Of a DNA stretch of 64,000 nucleotides, positions 43,935 to 54,062 are shown one piece after another (within the stretch, counting starts at the first letter, position 1; every line of letters begins with the position of its first letter). The position numbers and the translations under genes were made by a program. Source of the stretch: Archaeoglobus neptunius (GTDB lineage: Archaea > Halobacteriota > Archaeoglobi > Archaeoglobales > Archaeoglobaceae). Location: contig NZ_JAEKIW010000005.1 of assembly GCF_016757965.1 (NCBI RefSeq), forward strand, positions 80,976-144,975. Direction: 5' to 3'. The notes beneath the pieces are model-generated. The model had not been told where the DNA came from and did no database searches. It was given only the letters and a program-made list of their open reading frames with translations.

Positions 43935-44695
43935 GTATGAAGGCCAGAGTATTGGGCTTGAACGGTGAAGTTGTGGAGGAAATAGACCTTCCTGAAGTTT
44001 TCAACGAGGAGTTCAGACCGGACATCATAAAGAAGGCTGTACTTGCAATTCAGTCTCATAGGAGACAGCCTTATGGTCCAAACCCGCTCAGCGGTGTCAA
44101 CTATGCCTGGGAAAACTGGGGACCGGGACACGGATATGCAAGGGTTCCGAGATGGAAACTTGGAAGAAGGGCCGTGGTCGTCCCTCAAGCCGTAGGAGGG
44201 AGGAGAGCGCATCCTCCAAAGCCACAGAGAAAGTGGGCAGAGAAAATAAACAAAAAGGAGATGAGAAAGGCCCTGAAATCGGCGATAGCTGCAACAGCCA
44301 GTGAGGAGCTTGTAAAGGCGAGAAATCATCTTTTTGAAGGAGAACTGCCCAAGATTGTGAGTGACGAGCTGAATGCGGTCAAGAGAACAAAGGATGTTGC
44401 CGAGGTTTTAAAGGCAGTTGGTGTTTACATGGACGTTGAAAGGGCAAAGGAAAGAAAGAGGTACAGGGCTGGAAAAGGGAAAATGAGGGGAAGAAGATAT
44501 ATCGGAAAGAAAAGCGTTCTGATCGTTGTGGATAAGGATGATGGAATAATCAAGGCAGCAAAGAACCTTCCGGGAGTTGACGCGGTCCTCGTTAAAGATC
44601 TTAATGTTGAACTCCTTGCTCCCGGATGCCATGCCGGAAGATTGACCGTGTGGACGAAATCGGCTGTGAATTATCTGGGTGAGTGGTTATGCTGA
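43931..44695 (+). CDS. rpl4: Ribosomal protein L4 (uL4)
   Basis: 254 residues, large-subunit exit-tunnel protein. Signature: [38 protein letters not shown] and [19 protein letters not shown] second ATG two codons in is an alternative start. It overlaps the end of L3 as ATGA. Confidence 0.96.
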   Translation: MSMKARVLGLNGEVVEEIDLPEVFNEEFRPDIIKKAVLAIQSHRRQPYGPNPLSGVNYAWENWGPGHGYARVPRWKLGRRAVVVPQAVGGRRAHPPKPQRKWAEKINKKEMRKALKSAIAATASEELVKARNHLFEGELPKIVSDELNAVKRTKDVAEVLKAVGVYMDVERAKERKRYRAGKGKMRGRRYIGKKSVLIVVDKDDGIIKAAKNLPGVDAVLVKDLNVELLAPGCHAGRLTVWTKSAVNYLGEWLC

Positions 44696-44934
44696 TCAGA
44701 TGTTTTCTCGTAACAGAAAAGAGCGTTGCGGAGCTTGAAAAAAATGTTCTCACGGCTATAGTGGACATAAGGGCAAGAAAGCAGGACATCAAAAGGGAGA
44801 TCGAGAGGCTGTTTAACGTTGAGGTTGACAGGGTGAACACCCTGATAACACCAAAAGGTGAGAAGAAGGCCTACATAAAATTAAAGCCGGATTATTCGGC
44901 TGAAGAGGTTCTTTCAAAGCTGGGAGTGTTCTGA
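44689..44934 (+). CDS. rpl23: Ribosomal protein L23 (uL23)
   Basis: 81 residues, exit-tunnel rim protein that contacts [15 protein letters not shown] and [21 protein letters not shown] are typical. The ATG at 44689 lies just inside the end of L4; an in-frame GTG two codons earlier exists. Confidence 0.95.
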   Translation: MLIRCFLVTEKSVAELEKNVLTAIVDIRARKQDIKREIERLFNVEVDRVNTLITPKGEKKAYIKLKPDYSAEEVLSKLGVF

Positions 44935-44945
44935 GGTGGTGTAAA

Positions 44946-45659
44946 ATGGGTAAAAGAATAATCTCTCAAAATAGGGGGAAAGGAACCCCAACTTACAGGG
45001 CTCCGTCTCACAAATACAGGGCCGAGGTCAAGCATCTCAGGTTTAAGGATGATACCGTTGTTGCGAAGGTTGTTGATATCCAGCATGATCCTGCGAGAAA
45101 TGGTCCGGTGGCCTTGGTACAGCTCCCGGATGGGAGAAGGGAGTACATTCTTGCCGTTGAAGGAATTGGAACCGGAGATCTGATATATGCCGGAGACAGT
45201 GTTCAGATCTCATCGGGAAATATCACATACCTCAAAAACATTCCGGAGGGCACACCTGTTTGTAACATTGAAGCTCAGCCCGGTGATGGGGGCAAGTTCA
45301 TCAGATCAAGTGGGACTTTTGGATTCATAGTTTCCAGAGAAGAAGATAAGGTGCTTGTGCAGATGCCGTCTGGAAAGCTGAAATGGTTCCATCCGAACTG
45401 CAGGGCTATGATCGGCGTGGTAGCAGGTGGCGGAAGGACGGATAAGCCCTTTGTCAAGGCTGGGAAGAAATACTACAAGATGAGGAGCAAGGCTGCAAAA
45501 TGGCCACGCGTTAGGGGTGTGGCCATGAACGCTGTTGACCATCCATTCGGTGGTGGTAAGCACCAGCATGTTGGTAAGCCCAAGACTGTGAGTCGTAACG
45601 CTCCTCCGGGCAGGAAAGTTGGAAGTATTGCCGCTCGCAGGACTGGTGTGAGGAGGTGA
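44946..45659 (+). CDS. rpl2: Ribosomal protein L2 (uL2)
   Basis: 237 residues of the peptidyl-transferase-centre protein. Seen: [39 protein letters not shown] with the functionally important His, and a basic end [16 protein letters not shown]. Confidence 0.97.
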   Translation: MGKRIISQNRGKGTPTYRAPSHKYRAEVKHLRFKDDTVVAKVVDIQHDPARNGPVALVQLPDGRREYILAVEGIGTGDLIYAGDSVQISSGNITYLKNIPEGTPVCNIEAQPGDGGKFIRSSGTFGFIVSREEDKVLVQMPSGKLKWFHPNCRAMIGVVAGGGRTDKPFVKAGKKYYKMRSKAAKWPRVRGVAMNAVDHPFGGGKHQHVGKPKTVSRNAPPGRKVGSIAARRTGVRR

Positions 45660-45663
45660 TTGG

Positions 45664-46065
45664 ATGGCGTTAAAGAGTAAGGTTGTAAGACCGAGAGATT
45701 TCAAATATCGCGGTTACACACTTGAAGAATTGCAGAAAATGCCACTTGACGAGCTTGCAAAGCTTTTACCGTCAAGAGAAAGGAGAAAGATCAAACGAGG
45801 ATTTACTGAGCAGGAGGAAAAACTCCTGAGAAAGCTCAGGAAGAAGGGAATGGCAAGGACGCACTGCAGAGACATGGTGGTGCTGCCTGAGATGGTTGGC
45901 AAGGTAATTTTTGTCCACAACGGCAGGGAATTTGTCAGAGTTGAAATAAAACCGGAGATGATAGGACACCGTCTGGGCGAGTTCGCTCAGACAAGGCGTT
46001 TCGAGAAACACAGCGGTCCTGGTGTCGGTGCTACGAGAAGCAGTAAATACGTGCCGCTGAAGTGA
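45664..46065 (+). CDS. rps19: Ribosomal protein S19 (uS19)
   Basis: 133 residues; small-subunit head protein. Seen: [52 protein letters not shown] and LGEFAQTR. It is separate from S19e at 27780, which is a different protein. Confidence 0.96.
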   Translation: MALKSKVVRPRDFKYRGYTLEELQKMPLDELAKLLPSRERRKIKRGFTEQEEKLLRKLRKKGMARTHCRDMVVLPEMVGKVIFVHNGREFVRVEIKPEMIGHRLGEFAQTRRFEKHSGPGVGATRSSKYVPLK

Positions 46066-46069
46066 TACC

Positions 46070-46531
46070 ATGGCGAGGGTAAATTACGCTTACAAACCGG
46101 AGGATGATACAAGGGCTGCAAAGGCTATGGGCTATGAGATGCCGATAAGTCTCAAACATGCCGTTGAGATATGCAGAGAGATAAGGGGGAAGAAGATAGA
46201 GGAAGCAAGAAAACTCCTCGAGGACGTCATTGAGATGAGAAAACCGCTGCCCTTCAGAAAGCACAAGAAGAAAGTGGCTCATAAAAGGGGGTTGGAAAAG
46301 TGGTATGCTGGAAGGTATCCCCAAAAGGCAGCCAAGTATATCCTGAAGGTGATCAAAAATCTCGAGGCCAATGCCGAGTACAAGGGGCTTGACGTTGAAA
46401 ACCTGGTTATCGTGCATGCTCAGGCTCAGAAGGGGAGGGTAATTCAGAGATACATGCCAAGGGCCTTTGGAAGGGCAACACCAAGATTTCAGCAGCTTAC
46501 AACTGTAGAGCTTGTGGCCGAGGTGAGGTAA
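46070..46531 (+). CDS. rpl22: Ribosomal protein L22 (uL22)
   Basis: 153 residues; lines the exit tunnel. It has AKAMGYEMPISLKHAVEICR, PLPFRKHKKKVAHK and the C-terminal RYMPRAFGRATP. Its last base is the first base of the S3 start region. Confidence 0.96.
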   Translation: MARVNYAYKPEDDTRAAKAMGYEMPISLKHAVEICREIRGKKIEEARKLLEDVIEMRKPLPFRKHKKKVAHKRGLEKWYAGRYPQKAAKYILKVIKNLEANAEYKGLDVENLVIVHAQAQKGRVIQRYMPRAFGRATPRFQQLTTVELVAEVR

Positions 46532-47220
46532 TGGCGGTAGAAAGGAAGTTTGTGCAGGATAGGCTGAAAAAGCTGATGGTGAAGGAATGGATTAAAGGAG
46601 AGGTCAGAACTGCCGGATTTGGTGGAGTCGATATTCTCAGAACTCCTCTTGGAACACAGGTTACGCTTTTTGTGGAGAGGCCGGGACTCGTTATCGGAAA
46701 GGGTGGTAGAAGGATAAAGACTCTAACAGAAAAGCTGAAGGTCTTTGGTATTGAAAATCCTCAGGTTAGCGTTGACGAGGTTGAGAAACCAGAGTTCAAC
46801 GCACAGCTCATGGCCTCGCTTCTGGCAAGGGCACTCGAGAGAGGATGGTATTTCAGAAGGGCAGGTTACAGGTTCCTTTACAGGATAATGGAGGCCGGAG
46901 CAAAAGGGTGTGAAATTGAGATCAGCGGAAAACTCGTCAGTGAGAGGGCGAGAACGGAAAAGTTTGTCGCCGGAACGATAATCCACACTGGAGATCCAGC
47001 GGAGAGCATGGTTCAGAAAGGATTTGATATTGCAATTAAGAAGCTTGGGGTGCTTGGAGTTAGCGTGAGAATTATACCTCCCGACGTCACACTTCCTGAT
47101 GAGTTTGAGGTTAAGGACGTTAATGTTGAACAGATGAGAGGTGGTGCAAGTGAAGATGAGGGAGATAAGGGAGATGAGCAGAGAGGAGAAGCTGAAGAAG
47201 CTGAGGGAGCTGGAGCTTGA
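46531..47220 (+). CDS. rps3: Ribosomal protein S3 (uS3)
   Basis: 229 residues with a KH domain: TLFVERPGLVIGKGGRRIKT. The last 35 residues form an acidic tail rich in Glu, Asp and Gly. The following L29 start codon lies within this tail-coding region, so the last 71 bases are read in two frames. Confidence 0.96.
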   Translation: MAVERKFVQDRLKKLMVKEWIKGEVRTAGFGGVDILRTPLGTQVTLFVERPGLVIGKGGRRIKTLTEKLKVFGIENPQVSVDEVEKPEFNAQLMASLLARALERGWYFRRAGYRFLYRIMEAGAKGCEIEISGKLVSERARTEKFVAGTIIHTGDPAESMVQKGFDIAIKKLGVLGVSVRIIPPDVTLPDEFEVKDVNVEQMRGGASEDEGDKGDEQRGEAEEAEGAGA

Positions 47221-47347
47221 ACTTCTGAAGCTCAGAACACTTGTGAGGAGCGGTGGCGCAGTAGAAAATCCCGGAAGAATAGGCGTCATCAGGCGTGATA
47301 TCGCAAGGTTGAAGATGGCACTATGTCAGGAAGGATTCAGGGTGTAG
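47150..47347 (+). CDS. rpl29: Ribosomal protein L29 (uL29)
   Basis: A 65-residue exit-tunnel protein: REIREMSREEKLKKLRELE, LELLKLRTLVRSGGAVENPG. The GTG at 47150 is chosen because AGGTGG stands five bases before; the ATG at 47156 is also possible. It overlaps S3 upstream by 71 bases and Rpp29 downstream by 25. Confidence 0.9.
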   Translation: MKMREIREMSREEKLKKLRELELELLKLRTLVRSGGAVENPGRIGVIRRDIARLKMALCQEGFRV

Positions 47348-47631
47348 ATTTGATTGCCAGAGACTGGATTGGCTTAACCGTGGAGGTTATTGAGAGTCCG
47401 AATGCTGATGAGGTAGGGCTGAGGGGAGAAGTGGTGGATGAGACCCAGAACACTCTCCGATTGCTGACTGAAAAAGGTTTAAAAGTCGTGGCGAAAAGAA
47501 GTAGAACCTTCAGAGTATGGTATAAAGGTAATATCATGCGAGTAAGGGGTGATTTAATATCTTACAGGCCTGAGGAAAGGATAAAGAGAGGTTTGATTGT
47601 GCTTAAAAGGGCAAAAGGTGTTAGGATATGA
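47323..47631 (+). CDS. rnp1: RNase P protein component 1 (Rpp29/Pop4)
   Basis: A 102-residue Sm-like protein subunit of archaeal RNase P. Seen: RDWIGLTVEVIESPN, GLRGEVVDETQNTLRLLTE and RTFRVWYKG, with the Rpp29 core. It lies between L29 and S17, the usual archaeal position, and both ends overlap neighbours. Confidence 0.93.
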   Translation: MSGRIQGVDLIARDWIGLTVEVIESPNADEVGLRGEVVDETQNTLRLLTEKGLKVVAKRSRTFRVWYKGNIMRVRGDLISYRPEERIKRGLIVLKRAKGVRI

Positions 47632-47963
47632 GAGATATAGGTATTGATGTGAAGCCTCCGGAGAGAGAGTGTGATGATAAGAACTGTCCGTATCACGGTG
47701 AGCTGTCAGTGAGAGGGCAGATACTCAGGGGTAAAGTAGTAAAGGTTTACGGTAAAACGGCAGTGGTTGAAAGAGAGCTCGTACGATACGTTCCGAAATA
47801 TGAGAGGTACATGAAGAAGAGGTCAAAGTTTCATGCTCACAATCCGAGATGTGTGAGGGCGAGAGTGGGAGATGTGGTTACGATTGGAGAATGCAGACCG
47901 ATCAGCAAAACAAAAAGCTTTGTGATATTGGAGGTGGTAAACAGTGAAGGCGATAAGAGCTAA
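47628..47963 (+). CDS. rps17: Ribosomal protein S17 (uS17)
   Basis: 111 residues; archaeal S17 with the extension [21 protein letters not shown] and the OB-fold RDR-like [10 protein letters not shown], then [18 protein letters not shown]. Its last 20 bases overlap the L14 start. Confidence 0.95.
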   Translation: MRDIGIDVKPPERECDDKNCPYHGELSVRGQILRGKVVKVYGKTAVVERELVRYVPKYERYMKKRSKFHAHNPRCVRARVGDVVTIGECRPISKTKSFVILEVVNSEGDKS

Positions 47964-48342
47964 CATTCCGAGAGCTTTGCCGACCGGGGCCAGATTGGTT
48001 TGCGCAGACAATACCGGGGCCAGAGAACTTGAGATTATAGCCGTAAAAGGGTACAAGGGGGTAAGGAGAAGATACCCGGCTGCTGGCGTTGGAGATATAG
48101 TGGTTGTTACGGTTAAGAAGGGAACACCGGAAATCAGGAAACAGGTGCACTATGCTGTGATAGTAAGGCAGAGGAAGGAGTATCGGAGGCCTGATGGTAC
48201 GAGAGTCAAATTTGAGGATAATGCGGCCGTTATAACAAATGAAAGAGGAGAGCCGAGAGGATCAGAGATCCGAGGTGCAGTTGCGAGAGAGGCTGCAGAA
48301 AGGTTCACGAAGATAGGGACAATTGCGTCCGTAATCGTGTGA
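47944..48342 (+). CDS. rpl14: Ribosomal protein L14 (uL14)
   Basis: 132 residues; begins with GTG. Contains [34 protein letters not shown] and [14 protein letters not shown]. It is a core large-subunit protein at the subunit interface. Confidence 0.95.
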   Translation: MKAIRANIPRALPTGARLVCADNTGARELEIIAVKGYKGVRRRYPAAGVGDIVVVTVKKGTPEIRKQVHYAVIVRQRKEYRRPDGTRVKFEDNAAVITNERGEPRGSEIRGAVAREAAERFTKIGTIASVIV

Positions 48343-48352
48343 GGTGTTGGAT

Positions 48353-48715
48353 ATGGCGGTTCCCAAATCCAAACAGCCCAGGAAGCAAAGAAGGTGGCTT
48401 TATAAGACCTCAAAGCTTCATGAGAGGCATAAATTGCTTCATGCTACTCTATCCAAAGATTTGAGGAAGAAGTATGGAAAGAGGGCCATAAGGATCAGGA
48501 AGGGGGACAAAGTTAGGGTTATGCGGGGACAGTTTGCAGGACATGAGGGACGAGTTCTGGAGGTTGATATGAAGAGATGCAGAATATCGGTAGATGGTAT
48601 TACGATTACAAAGGCTGATGGTACTGAAGTTGCATTCCCGCTTCACCCATCTAACGTTATGATAGTTGACCTTGGTGAGGTTGATGACGTCAGAAAGAAA
48701 ATACTTGAGAGGTGA
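48353..48715 (+). CDS. rpl24: Ribosomal protein L24 (uL24)
   Basis: 120 residues: [20 protein letters not shown], then the KOW motif [19 protein letters not shown]. The ATG at 48353 is used after GAGGTGTTGG; an in-frame codon three positions earlier is less likely. Confidence 0.95.
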   Translation: MAVPKSKQPRKQRRWLYKTSKLHERHKLLHATLSKDLRKKYGKRAIRIRKGDKVRVMRGQFAGHEGRVLEVDMKRCRISVDGITITKADGTEVAFPLHPSNVMIVDLGEVDDVRKKILER

Positions 48716-48720
48716 TTGAG

Positions 48721-49419
48721 TTGCATCAAAAAAGACTTTCAGCTCCGAAAACTTACAAAATACCGAGAAAAGTTTCTAAGTGGGTGGTAAAGCCGTCGCC
48801 AGGTCCCCACAACAAGGAGGCAGTTCCACTTCTGGTAATTGTCAGAGACTTCCTTGAACTGACGGATACTGCAAGAGAAGCCAGAAGGGTCATCTCTGCT
48901 GGAGAGATTCTGGTTGATGGTATTGTGAGAAAGGACTACAAGTTCCCTGTTGGACTTTTCGACGTTATTACAATTCCAAAGCTTGAAAAAAGCTACAGAA
49001 TACTGTTCGATGAGAAAGGCAGGTACATTCCGAAAGAGGTGGATGATGCCGATCTGAAACTCTACAAGATCGTAAACAAAACCATTGTGAGGGGAGGGAA
49101 AGTTCAGCTTAACCTTTTCGATGGAACCAATCTGCTCGGGTCGAACGATTACAGTACGAAGGACAGCATTCTAGTGAAAATCCCTGAAAAAGAAATTGTT
49201 GACCATCTGAAGTTTGAAGAAGGTGCGCTTGTGATGATTACGGGTGGAACTCATGCCGGTGAGATTGGCAGATTGAAAGATTACAAGGTCGTCAGAGGAT
49301 CGGCTCCAAACCTCGTGACTGTTGAGGGAGAGAAGAGGGAGATCACGACTATCGAGGATTACGTTTTCGTTGTTGGTAAAAAGGATGGCGATAGACCTGT
49401 GATAGATCTGGGGGTGTAA
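48721..49419 (+). CDS. rps4e: Ribosomal protein S4e
   Basis: 232 residues; S4e has an S4-like and KOW domain: HQKRLSAPKTYKIPRKVSKW, ILVDGIVRKDYKFPVG, TGGTHAGEIGRLKDY. A TTG start at 48721 fits the AGGTGAT site at 48710-48716; a GTG at 48712 is the alternative. No ATG is available at the N-terminus. Confidence 0.93.
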   Translation: MHQKRLSAPKTYKIPRKVSKWVVKPSPGPHNKEAVPLLVIVRDFLELTDTAREARRVISAGEILVDGIVRKDYKFPVGLFDVITIPKLEKSYRILFDEKGRYIPKEVDDADLKLYKIVNKTIVRGGKVQLNLFDGTNLLGSNDYSTKDSILVKIPEKEIVDHLKFEEGALVMITGGTHAGEIGRLKDYKVVRGSAPNLVTVEGEKREITTIEDYVFVVGKKDGDRPVIDLGV

Positions 49420-49422
49420 GCG

Positions 49423-49962
49423 ATGCAGGCCGTTGAGGCAGAAAAGAAAGGCGAAGGAAATGAAAATCCAATGAGGGAGGTTATTCTCGACAAGGTTGTA
49501 ATCAACATGGGTATTGGTGAGAGTGGTGAGAGACACCAGAGAGCCTACAAGATGCTTGAGGAACTTATCGGTCAGAAACCGGCTGTTACGTACTCCAAGA
49601 TGACCATAAAGAATTTCGGAATAAGAAAGGGAGAAGCAATTGGGATTAAGGTAACCCTTCGTGGTGAGAAGGCGTTAAAGTTCCTTAAAGATGCCCTCAC
49701 GGTTAAAGAGATGAGACTCAGCAAAAAGTCCATTGGGGATGGTTACTTTGCCTTTGGAATTGCCGAGCACATAGATCTGCCGGGGGTTGAGTATGACCCG
49801 GATGTGGGCATATTCGGTATGGATGTCTGTGTTTCCCTGAGAAGAAGGGGATACAGAGTGGAGAGGAGAAGAAGAAAGAATGCCAAAATTGCTCCCTCTC
49901 ACAGAGTTACCAAGGAGGATACGATAAAGTGGCTTGAATCCATGGGGGTGATTGTCGAATGA
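49423..49962 (+). CDS. rpl5: Ribosomal protein L5 (uL5)
   Basis: 179 residues; 5S rRNA-binding protein. [36 protein letters not shown] and [18 protein letters not shown] are typical. The N-terminal 16 residues before PMREV are extra and glutamate/lysine-rich. It overlaps the S14 start by four bases. Confidence 0.95.
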   Translation: MQAVEAEKKGEGNENPMREVILDKVVINMGIGESGERHQRAYKMLEELIGQKPAVTYSKMTIKNFGIRKGEAIGIKVTLRGEKALKFLKDALTVKEMRLSKKSIGDGYFAFGIAEHIDLPGVEYDPDVGIFGMDVCVSLRRRGYRVERRRRKNAKIAPSHRVTKEDTIKWLESMGVIVE

Positions 49963-50114
49963 AGAAAGAGCCAACCAAGAAATTTGGGAGAGGAGCCAAC
50001 GAGTGTAGAAGGTGTGGAAGAAGAAGAGGCTTGATCAGGATGTATGGCCTCTATCTCTGCAGGCAGTGCTTCAGAGAGACCGCTGCAGAGCTTGGTTTTA
50101 AGAAGTACTGGTGA
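49959..50114 (+). CDS. rps14: Ribosomal protein S14 (uS14, zinc type)
   Basis: A 51-residue protein, typical for the archaeal zinc form. It has [24 protein letters not shown] (split: ECRRCG and LCRQCF give the four cysteines). It ends FKKYW. It starts in the L5 stop and its end overlaps the S8 leader. Confidence 0.95.
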   Translation: MKKEPTKKFGRGANECRRCGRRRGLIRMYGLYLCRQCFRETAAELGFKKYW

Positions 50115-50119
50115 TGGCC

Positions 50120-50509
50120 ATGAGTGTTGACACGCTTTCAAATGCGATGATTGCAATAAAAAATGCAGAGATGGTTGGAGCCAAAAAGTGCGAGATAAAG
50201 CCCGCATCAAAACTAGTCGGAAATGTACTGAAGGTCATGAAGGAATACGGATACATAAAGGGCTTTGAGTACATTGAGGATCACAAGGGTGGCATGTTCG
50301 TGGTGGAGCTTTCAGGAAATATAAACGATTGTGGATCGATAAAGCCGAGGTTTTCGTCTTCGGTGACGGAATACGAGAATTACGAAAAAAGATATCTCCC
50401 TGCGAGAGATTTTGGAATTCTGATAGTTTCCACCACAAAGGGAGTGATGTCCCAGATAGAGGCGAGAAAACAAAGACTTGGAGGTGTTCTGCTTGCTTAC
50501 GTCTACTGA
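50120..50509 (+). CDS. rps8: Ribosomal protein S8 (uS8)
   Basis: 129 residues; [16 protein letters not shown] at the start and [31 protein letters not shown] at the end are typical. The ATG at 50120 follows GGTGAT by four bases; two codons upstream another in-frame ATG exists. Confidence 0.95.
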   Translation: MSVDTLSNAMIAIKNAEMVGAKKCEIKPASKLVGNVLKVMKEYGYIKGFEYIEDHKGGMFVVELSGNINDCGSIKPRFSSSVTEYENYEKRYLPARDFGILIVSTTKGVMSQIEARKQRLGGVLLAYVY

Positions 50510-51050
50510 AGTTTATGAAGAAAGGGTTGTGGACGTCCCAGAGGGAGTTACCGTAACGGTTGAAGGCGATAGCTTTGCAGGGTATACGGTAAAGGCTGCT
50601 GGCCCGAAAGGTGAGAATTCAAGATATCTGAAGTTCAGAGGTGTTTTCATCGAAGTACAGGACGGAAAGATAAGGGTGTACACAACATCCCCAAAAAAGA
50701 AGCACAAAGCAATAGTGGGAACGTTTGCGGGGCACATCGAGAATCTTATCGTTGGGGTTAAGGATGGTTTTGAGTATCACCTGAAAGTTGTTTATGCTCA
50801 CTTCCCTATAAAACTCAGAGTCGAGGGCAGCGAAGTTATTATCGAGAATTTTATCGGAGAGAAGCACCCCAGAAGGGCAAAAATTGTTGGCAGAGCGCAG
50901 GTAGAAATTAGGGGTCAGGATGTTTATGTTAGGGGTATTGACATTGAAGAATGTGGCCAGACCGCGGCGAACCTTGAACTGGCAACGAAAATAAAGAGAA
51001 GAGATCCCCGCGTATTTCAGGATGGCATTTACATAGTTGAAAAGCCCTGA
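50493..51050 (+). CDS. rpl6: Ribosomal protein L6 (uL6)
   Basis: 185 residues; [31 protein letters not shown] and [21 protein letters not shown] are typical. A TTG start at 50493, seven bases after GGAGGTG, is the best choice since no ATG precedes the homologous region. The 17-base overlap with S8 supports coupling. Confidence 0.92.
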   Translation: MLTSTEVYEERVVDVPEGVTVTVEGDSFAGYTVKAAGPKGENSRYLKFRGVFIEVQDGKIRVYTTSPKKKHKAIVGTFAGHIENLIVGVKDGFEYHLKVVYAHFPIKLRVEGSEVIIENFIGEKHPRRAKIVGRAQVEIRGQDVYVRGIDIEECGQTAANLELATKIKRRDPRVFQDGIYIVEKP

Positions 51051-51059
51051 GGTGGGATT

Positions 51060-51449
51060 ATGGAAACGAAAAGACTGCTCAAAGTAAGAAGGAGGCAGAA
51101 GGAAAGGAAACCGGAATTCAGGAGATACTGCTGGAACAAGAAACTGAGACTGAGGAACAAGAGCTGGAGAAGGCCCAGAGGTCTTCACAGCAAGCTCAGA
51201 AAGAGATATGGTGGAAAGTGGACCGGCAGGATTGTTGTCAATGTGGGTTTTGGTTCTCCAAAAGCTGTAAGGGGATTGCACCCAAGCGGGTATGAGGAAG
51301 TCCTGGTTTACAATCCCGCAGATCTTGAAAAAATCGATAGTGAGAGGCAGGCTGCAAGGATTGCCTCTTGCGTTGGAATGAAGAAGAGGCTTGCGATTGA
51401 GGATAGAGCCAAGGAGCTTGGTATTAAAATCCTCAATCCCTCAGGGTGA
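51060..51449 (+). CDS. rpl32e: Ribosomal protein L32e
   Basis: 129 residues; basic archaeal/eukaryotic large-subunit protein: FRRYCWNKKLRLRNKSWRRP, GLHSKLRKRY and GFGSPKAVRGLHPSGYEEV. It lies nine bases after L6 with GAGGTGGGAT before the ATG. Confidence 0.95.
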   Translation: METKRLLKVRRRQKERKPEFRRYCWNKKLRLRNKSWRRPRGLHSKLRKRYGGKWTGRIVVNVGFGSPKAVRGLHPSGYEEVLVYNPADLEKIDSERQAARIASCVGMKKRLAIEDRAKELGIKILNPSG

Positions 51450-51454
51450 TGGTT

Positions 51455-51895
51455 ATGGATTTGAGCTTTCAGCGTAAGCTTGCGGCAAGCGTGTTGAAGT
51501 GTGGGGAAAACAGGGTCTGGTTTGATCCCACTGCTTTGGAGGATATTTCCACTGCTGCAACAAAAGATGATATCAGGGAGCTGATAGAGCAGGGTGTGGT
51601 AAAGAGAAAGCCGGTTAAAGGTGTTTGCAGGGCAAGAATAAGGAAGAACAGGATGCAGAAAAAGAAGGGAAGGAGAAGAGGTCACGGCAGCAGAAGAGGT
51701 GCAAAGGGAGCGAGAATGTCAAGAAAGAGGCACTGGATCATCAGAATAAGGGCTTTGAGGAAAGCTCTGAGAAAAATGAAGGAGGATGGAACGATAGACA
51801 GAAGAACCTACAGAATACTCTACAGAAAGGCCAAGGGCGGGGAGTTCAGAAGTGTTTCACACCTGAAGGCTTATATTGAGCAGATGAAGAGGTGA
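51455..51895 (+). CDS. rpl19e: Ribosomal protein L19e
   Basis: 146 residues; [34 protein letters not shown] and a very basic middle [14 protein letters not shown]. The ATG at 51455 is used; two earlier in-frame starts overlap L32e. Confidence 0.95.
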   Translation: MDLSFQRKLAASVLKCGENRVWFDPTALEDISTAATKDDIRELIEQGVVKRKPVKGVCRARIRKNRMQKKKGRRRGHGSRRGAKGARMSRKRHWIIRIRALRKALRKMKEDGTIDRRTYRILYRKAKGGEFRSVSHLKAYIEQMKR

Positions 51896-51899
51896 TAGA

Positions 51900-52463
51900 A
51901 TGGCAAAAGGTCCAAGATACAAGGTTCCGTTGAGGAGGAGAAGAGAGGGAAAAACGAATTACAGGAAGAGATTGAAACTGCTACTCTCCAAGAAACCTAG
52001 GTTGGTTGTGAGGATCACAAACAGGCGTGTAATCGCCCAGGTTGTGGAGTACACTCCGGAAGGAGACAGGATACTGGTGGGGGTAGATTCAGGCATGCTC
52101 AGGGAGTTCGGGTGGAAAGGAGACCTTAACAACACACCTGCCGCCTATCTGACGGGGATACTGATTGCGAAAAAGGCTCTGCAGAAAGGTGTTTCTCAGG
52201 CTGTGCTTGATATAGGACTTCACACCCCGACCAGAGGGTCAAGGGTTTTTGCTGTCCTAAGAGGGGCGGTTGAAGGTGGTCTCGTCGTACCGCACAGCGA
52301 GGAAGTTTTACCAGATGATTCCAGGGTTAGGGGAGAGCATATAGCAAGATATTATGAGATGAATCCCGAAAAGTTTGGGGAGTATGAAAGGAGAGGTCTG
52401 AAACCTTCGGAACTTCCTGATCATGTTGATGAGATTAAGGAGAAGCTGATGGTGATATCATGA
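51900..52463 (+). CDS. rpl18: Ribosomal protein L18 (uL18)
   Basis: 187 residues; 5S rRNA-binding protein of the archaeal (L5-like) type. [37 protein letters not shown] and [16 protein letters not shown] are typical. Its stop overlaps the S5 start as ATGA. Confidence 0.95.
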   Translation: MAKGPRYKVPLRRRREGKTNYRKRLKLLLSKKPRLVVRITNRRVIAQVVEYTPEGDRILVGVDSGMLREFGWKGDLNNTPAAYLTGILIAKKALQKGVSQAVLDIGLHTPTRGSRVFAVLRGAVEGGLVVPHSEEVLPDDSRVRGEHIARYYEMNPEKFGEYERRGLKPSELPDHVDEIKEKLMVIS

Positions 52464-53056
52464 CTGAGGACTGGGTGCCGAGAACCAGACTTGGGAGATT
52501 GGTTGCAGATGGCAAGATAAAGACGATGGATGAGGCTCTGGCCAGCGATCTCCCCCTTAAAGAACCGGAGATTGTTGATATCCTGCTTCCTGAACTGGAG
52601 GATGACGTGCTCGAGATTTCCATGGTTCAGAGAATGACGGACAGTGGTAGGAGAACAAAGTTCAGGGTTACAGCCGTTGTTGGAAATAGAGACGGATATG
52701 TGGGTATAGGAACCGGTAAGGCGAGTCAGGTAGCTCCTGCAATCCAGAAGGCAATAAACAATGCCAAACTCAACATTTTTAAGGTTCAGAGAGGTTGCGG
52801 TTCTTGGGAATGTGGCTGTGGGGGCAATCACTCCCTGCCGTTCAAGGTGACAGGCACGAGCGGAAGTGTAAGGGTCACACTCATTCCCGGACCAAAGGGT
52901 CTTGGAATCGTGGCGGGAGATGTGGCCAAAAGAGTTATAGAGCTTGCTGGTGTAAACGACGTCTGGAGCTTCACAAAGGGTCAGACGAAAACCACCGTCA
53001 ACTTTGCAAGGGCAACTTATGAAGCTTTAAAGAAGACGATGTATATAAAGAGGTGA
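52460..53056 (+). CDS. rps5: Ribosomal protein S5 (uS5)
   Basis: 198 residues; [53 protein letters not shown] and [14 protein letters not shown] are typical of the archaeal protein with its zinc-free cysteine-rich insert. Confidence 0.96.
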   Translation: MTEDWVPRTRLGRLVADGKIKTMDEALASDLPLKEPEIVDILLPELEDDVLEISMVQRMTDSGRRTKFRVTAVVGNRDGYVGIGTGKASQVAPAIQKAINNAKLNIFKVQRGCGSWECGCGGNHSLPFKVTGTSGSVRVTLIPGPKGLGIVAGDVAKRVIELAGVNDVWSFTKGQTKTTVNFARATYEALKKTMYIKR

Positions 53057-53063
53057 AGGGAAG

Positions 53064-53522
53064 ATGTTTGCGGTTATAAGACTTAGGGGAACTGTTGATG
53101 TTCACGAAAAAATTAAAGAAACTCTTAAAATGCTCAGATTGCACAGAAGGTACCACTGCGTCATAATTCCGGACACACCGTCTTACAGAGGGATGCTTCA
53201 GGTTGTGAAGGATTATGTTGCATACGGGGAGATTGATGCAGAAACTCTTGCTCTGCTTCTCAGGACGAGAGGCAGACTTGTGGGTGATAGGAAAGTCACG
53301 GACGAGTACGTGAAGGAAAGGACGGGTTATGGAAGTATTGAGGAATTTGCCAAAGCAGTGGTGGATGGTAAAGCCAGCCTGAAGGATTTGCCTGATTTAA
53401 AACCTGTGTTCAGGCTCCATCCACCGAGAAAAGGGCTAAAAAACATTAAGTGGCATTACCCGAAGGGCAGTCTGGGCTATCACGGCCCCGAGATTTCAAA
53501 GCTGGTTTACAAAATGAGGTGA
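53064..53522 (+). CDS. rpl30: Ribosomal protein L30 (uL30)
   Basis: 152 residues; AVIRLRGTVDVHEKIKETLK, HHCVIIPDT-like YHCVIIPDTPSYRGML and FRLHPPRKGLKNIKWHYPKG are typical of the long archaeal form. Confidence 0.95.
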   Translation: MFAVIRLRGTVDVHEKIKETLKMLRLHRRYHCVIIPDTPSYRGMLQVVKDYVAYGEIDAETLALLLRTRGRLVGDRKVTDEYVKERTGYGSIEEFAKAVVDGKASLKDLPDLKPVFRLHPPRKGLKNIKWHYPKGSLGYHGPEISKLVYKMR

Positions 53523-53527
53523 TCCAC

Positions 53528-54058
53528 ATGGCAAAAAAGAAGGTTAAGAAGTTCCGCGGATCAAGAACTTTTGGATGGGGCAGCCATAAAAACAGGAGGG
53601 GAAGGGGAAATAGAGGTGGGTCTGGAAACGCAGGAGCCTTCAAGCACAAGTATATCAAATTCATAAAGCTTGCAAGCAAAGGGGAGTATCTGTTTGGAAA
53701 ACATGGATTCACGAGACCCAAAATTCTCAGAAAGGATTATATCAACGTCCAGACAGTTAAAGAGACATTGAGGTGGCTGAAAGAGGAGGGCAGGCTTGAC
53801 GATTACACCTATCGCTACCTTCTATCAAGAACCGAGCTAAACGCAGGAGATCTTGACGAGATAATCGAAAGGCTTGCAGAACTGGGGCTGGCTGAGAAAG
53901 ATGGAGATCTGTTCAGAATCGATCTGACAGAACTGGGGTATTCAAAGCTCCTCGGATCTGGAAGGGTTACGAAGAAGATGGAAGTTAGAGTGTTTGAGGC
54001 GACAACAAAAGCTGTGGAGAAGATCGAGGGAGCTGGAGGAAAGGTTATAGCTGAATAA
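53528..54058 (+). CDS. rpl15: Ribosomal protein L15 (uL15)
   Basis: 176 residues; KKKVKKFRGSRTFGWGSHKN, GRGNRGGSGNAG and HGFTRPKI. The start at 53528 lies five bases after L30; the longer open frame upstream is not used. Confidence 0.94.
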   Translation: MAKKKVKKFRGSRTFGWGSHKNRRGRGNRGGSGNAGAFKHKYIKFIKLASKGEYLFGKHGFTRPKILRKDYINVQTVKETLRWLKEEGRLDDYTYRYLLSRTELNAGDLDEIIERLAELGLAEKDGDLFRIDLTELGYSKLLGSGRVTKKMEVRVFEATTKAVEKIEGAGGKVIAE

Positions 54059-54062
54059 GGGG

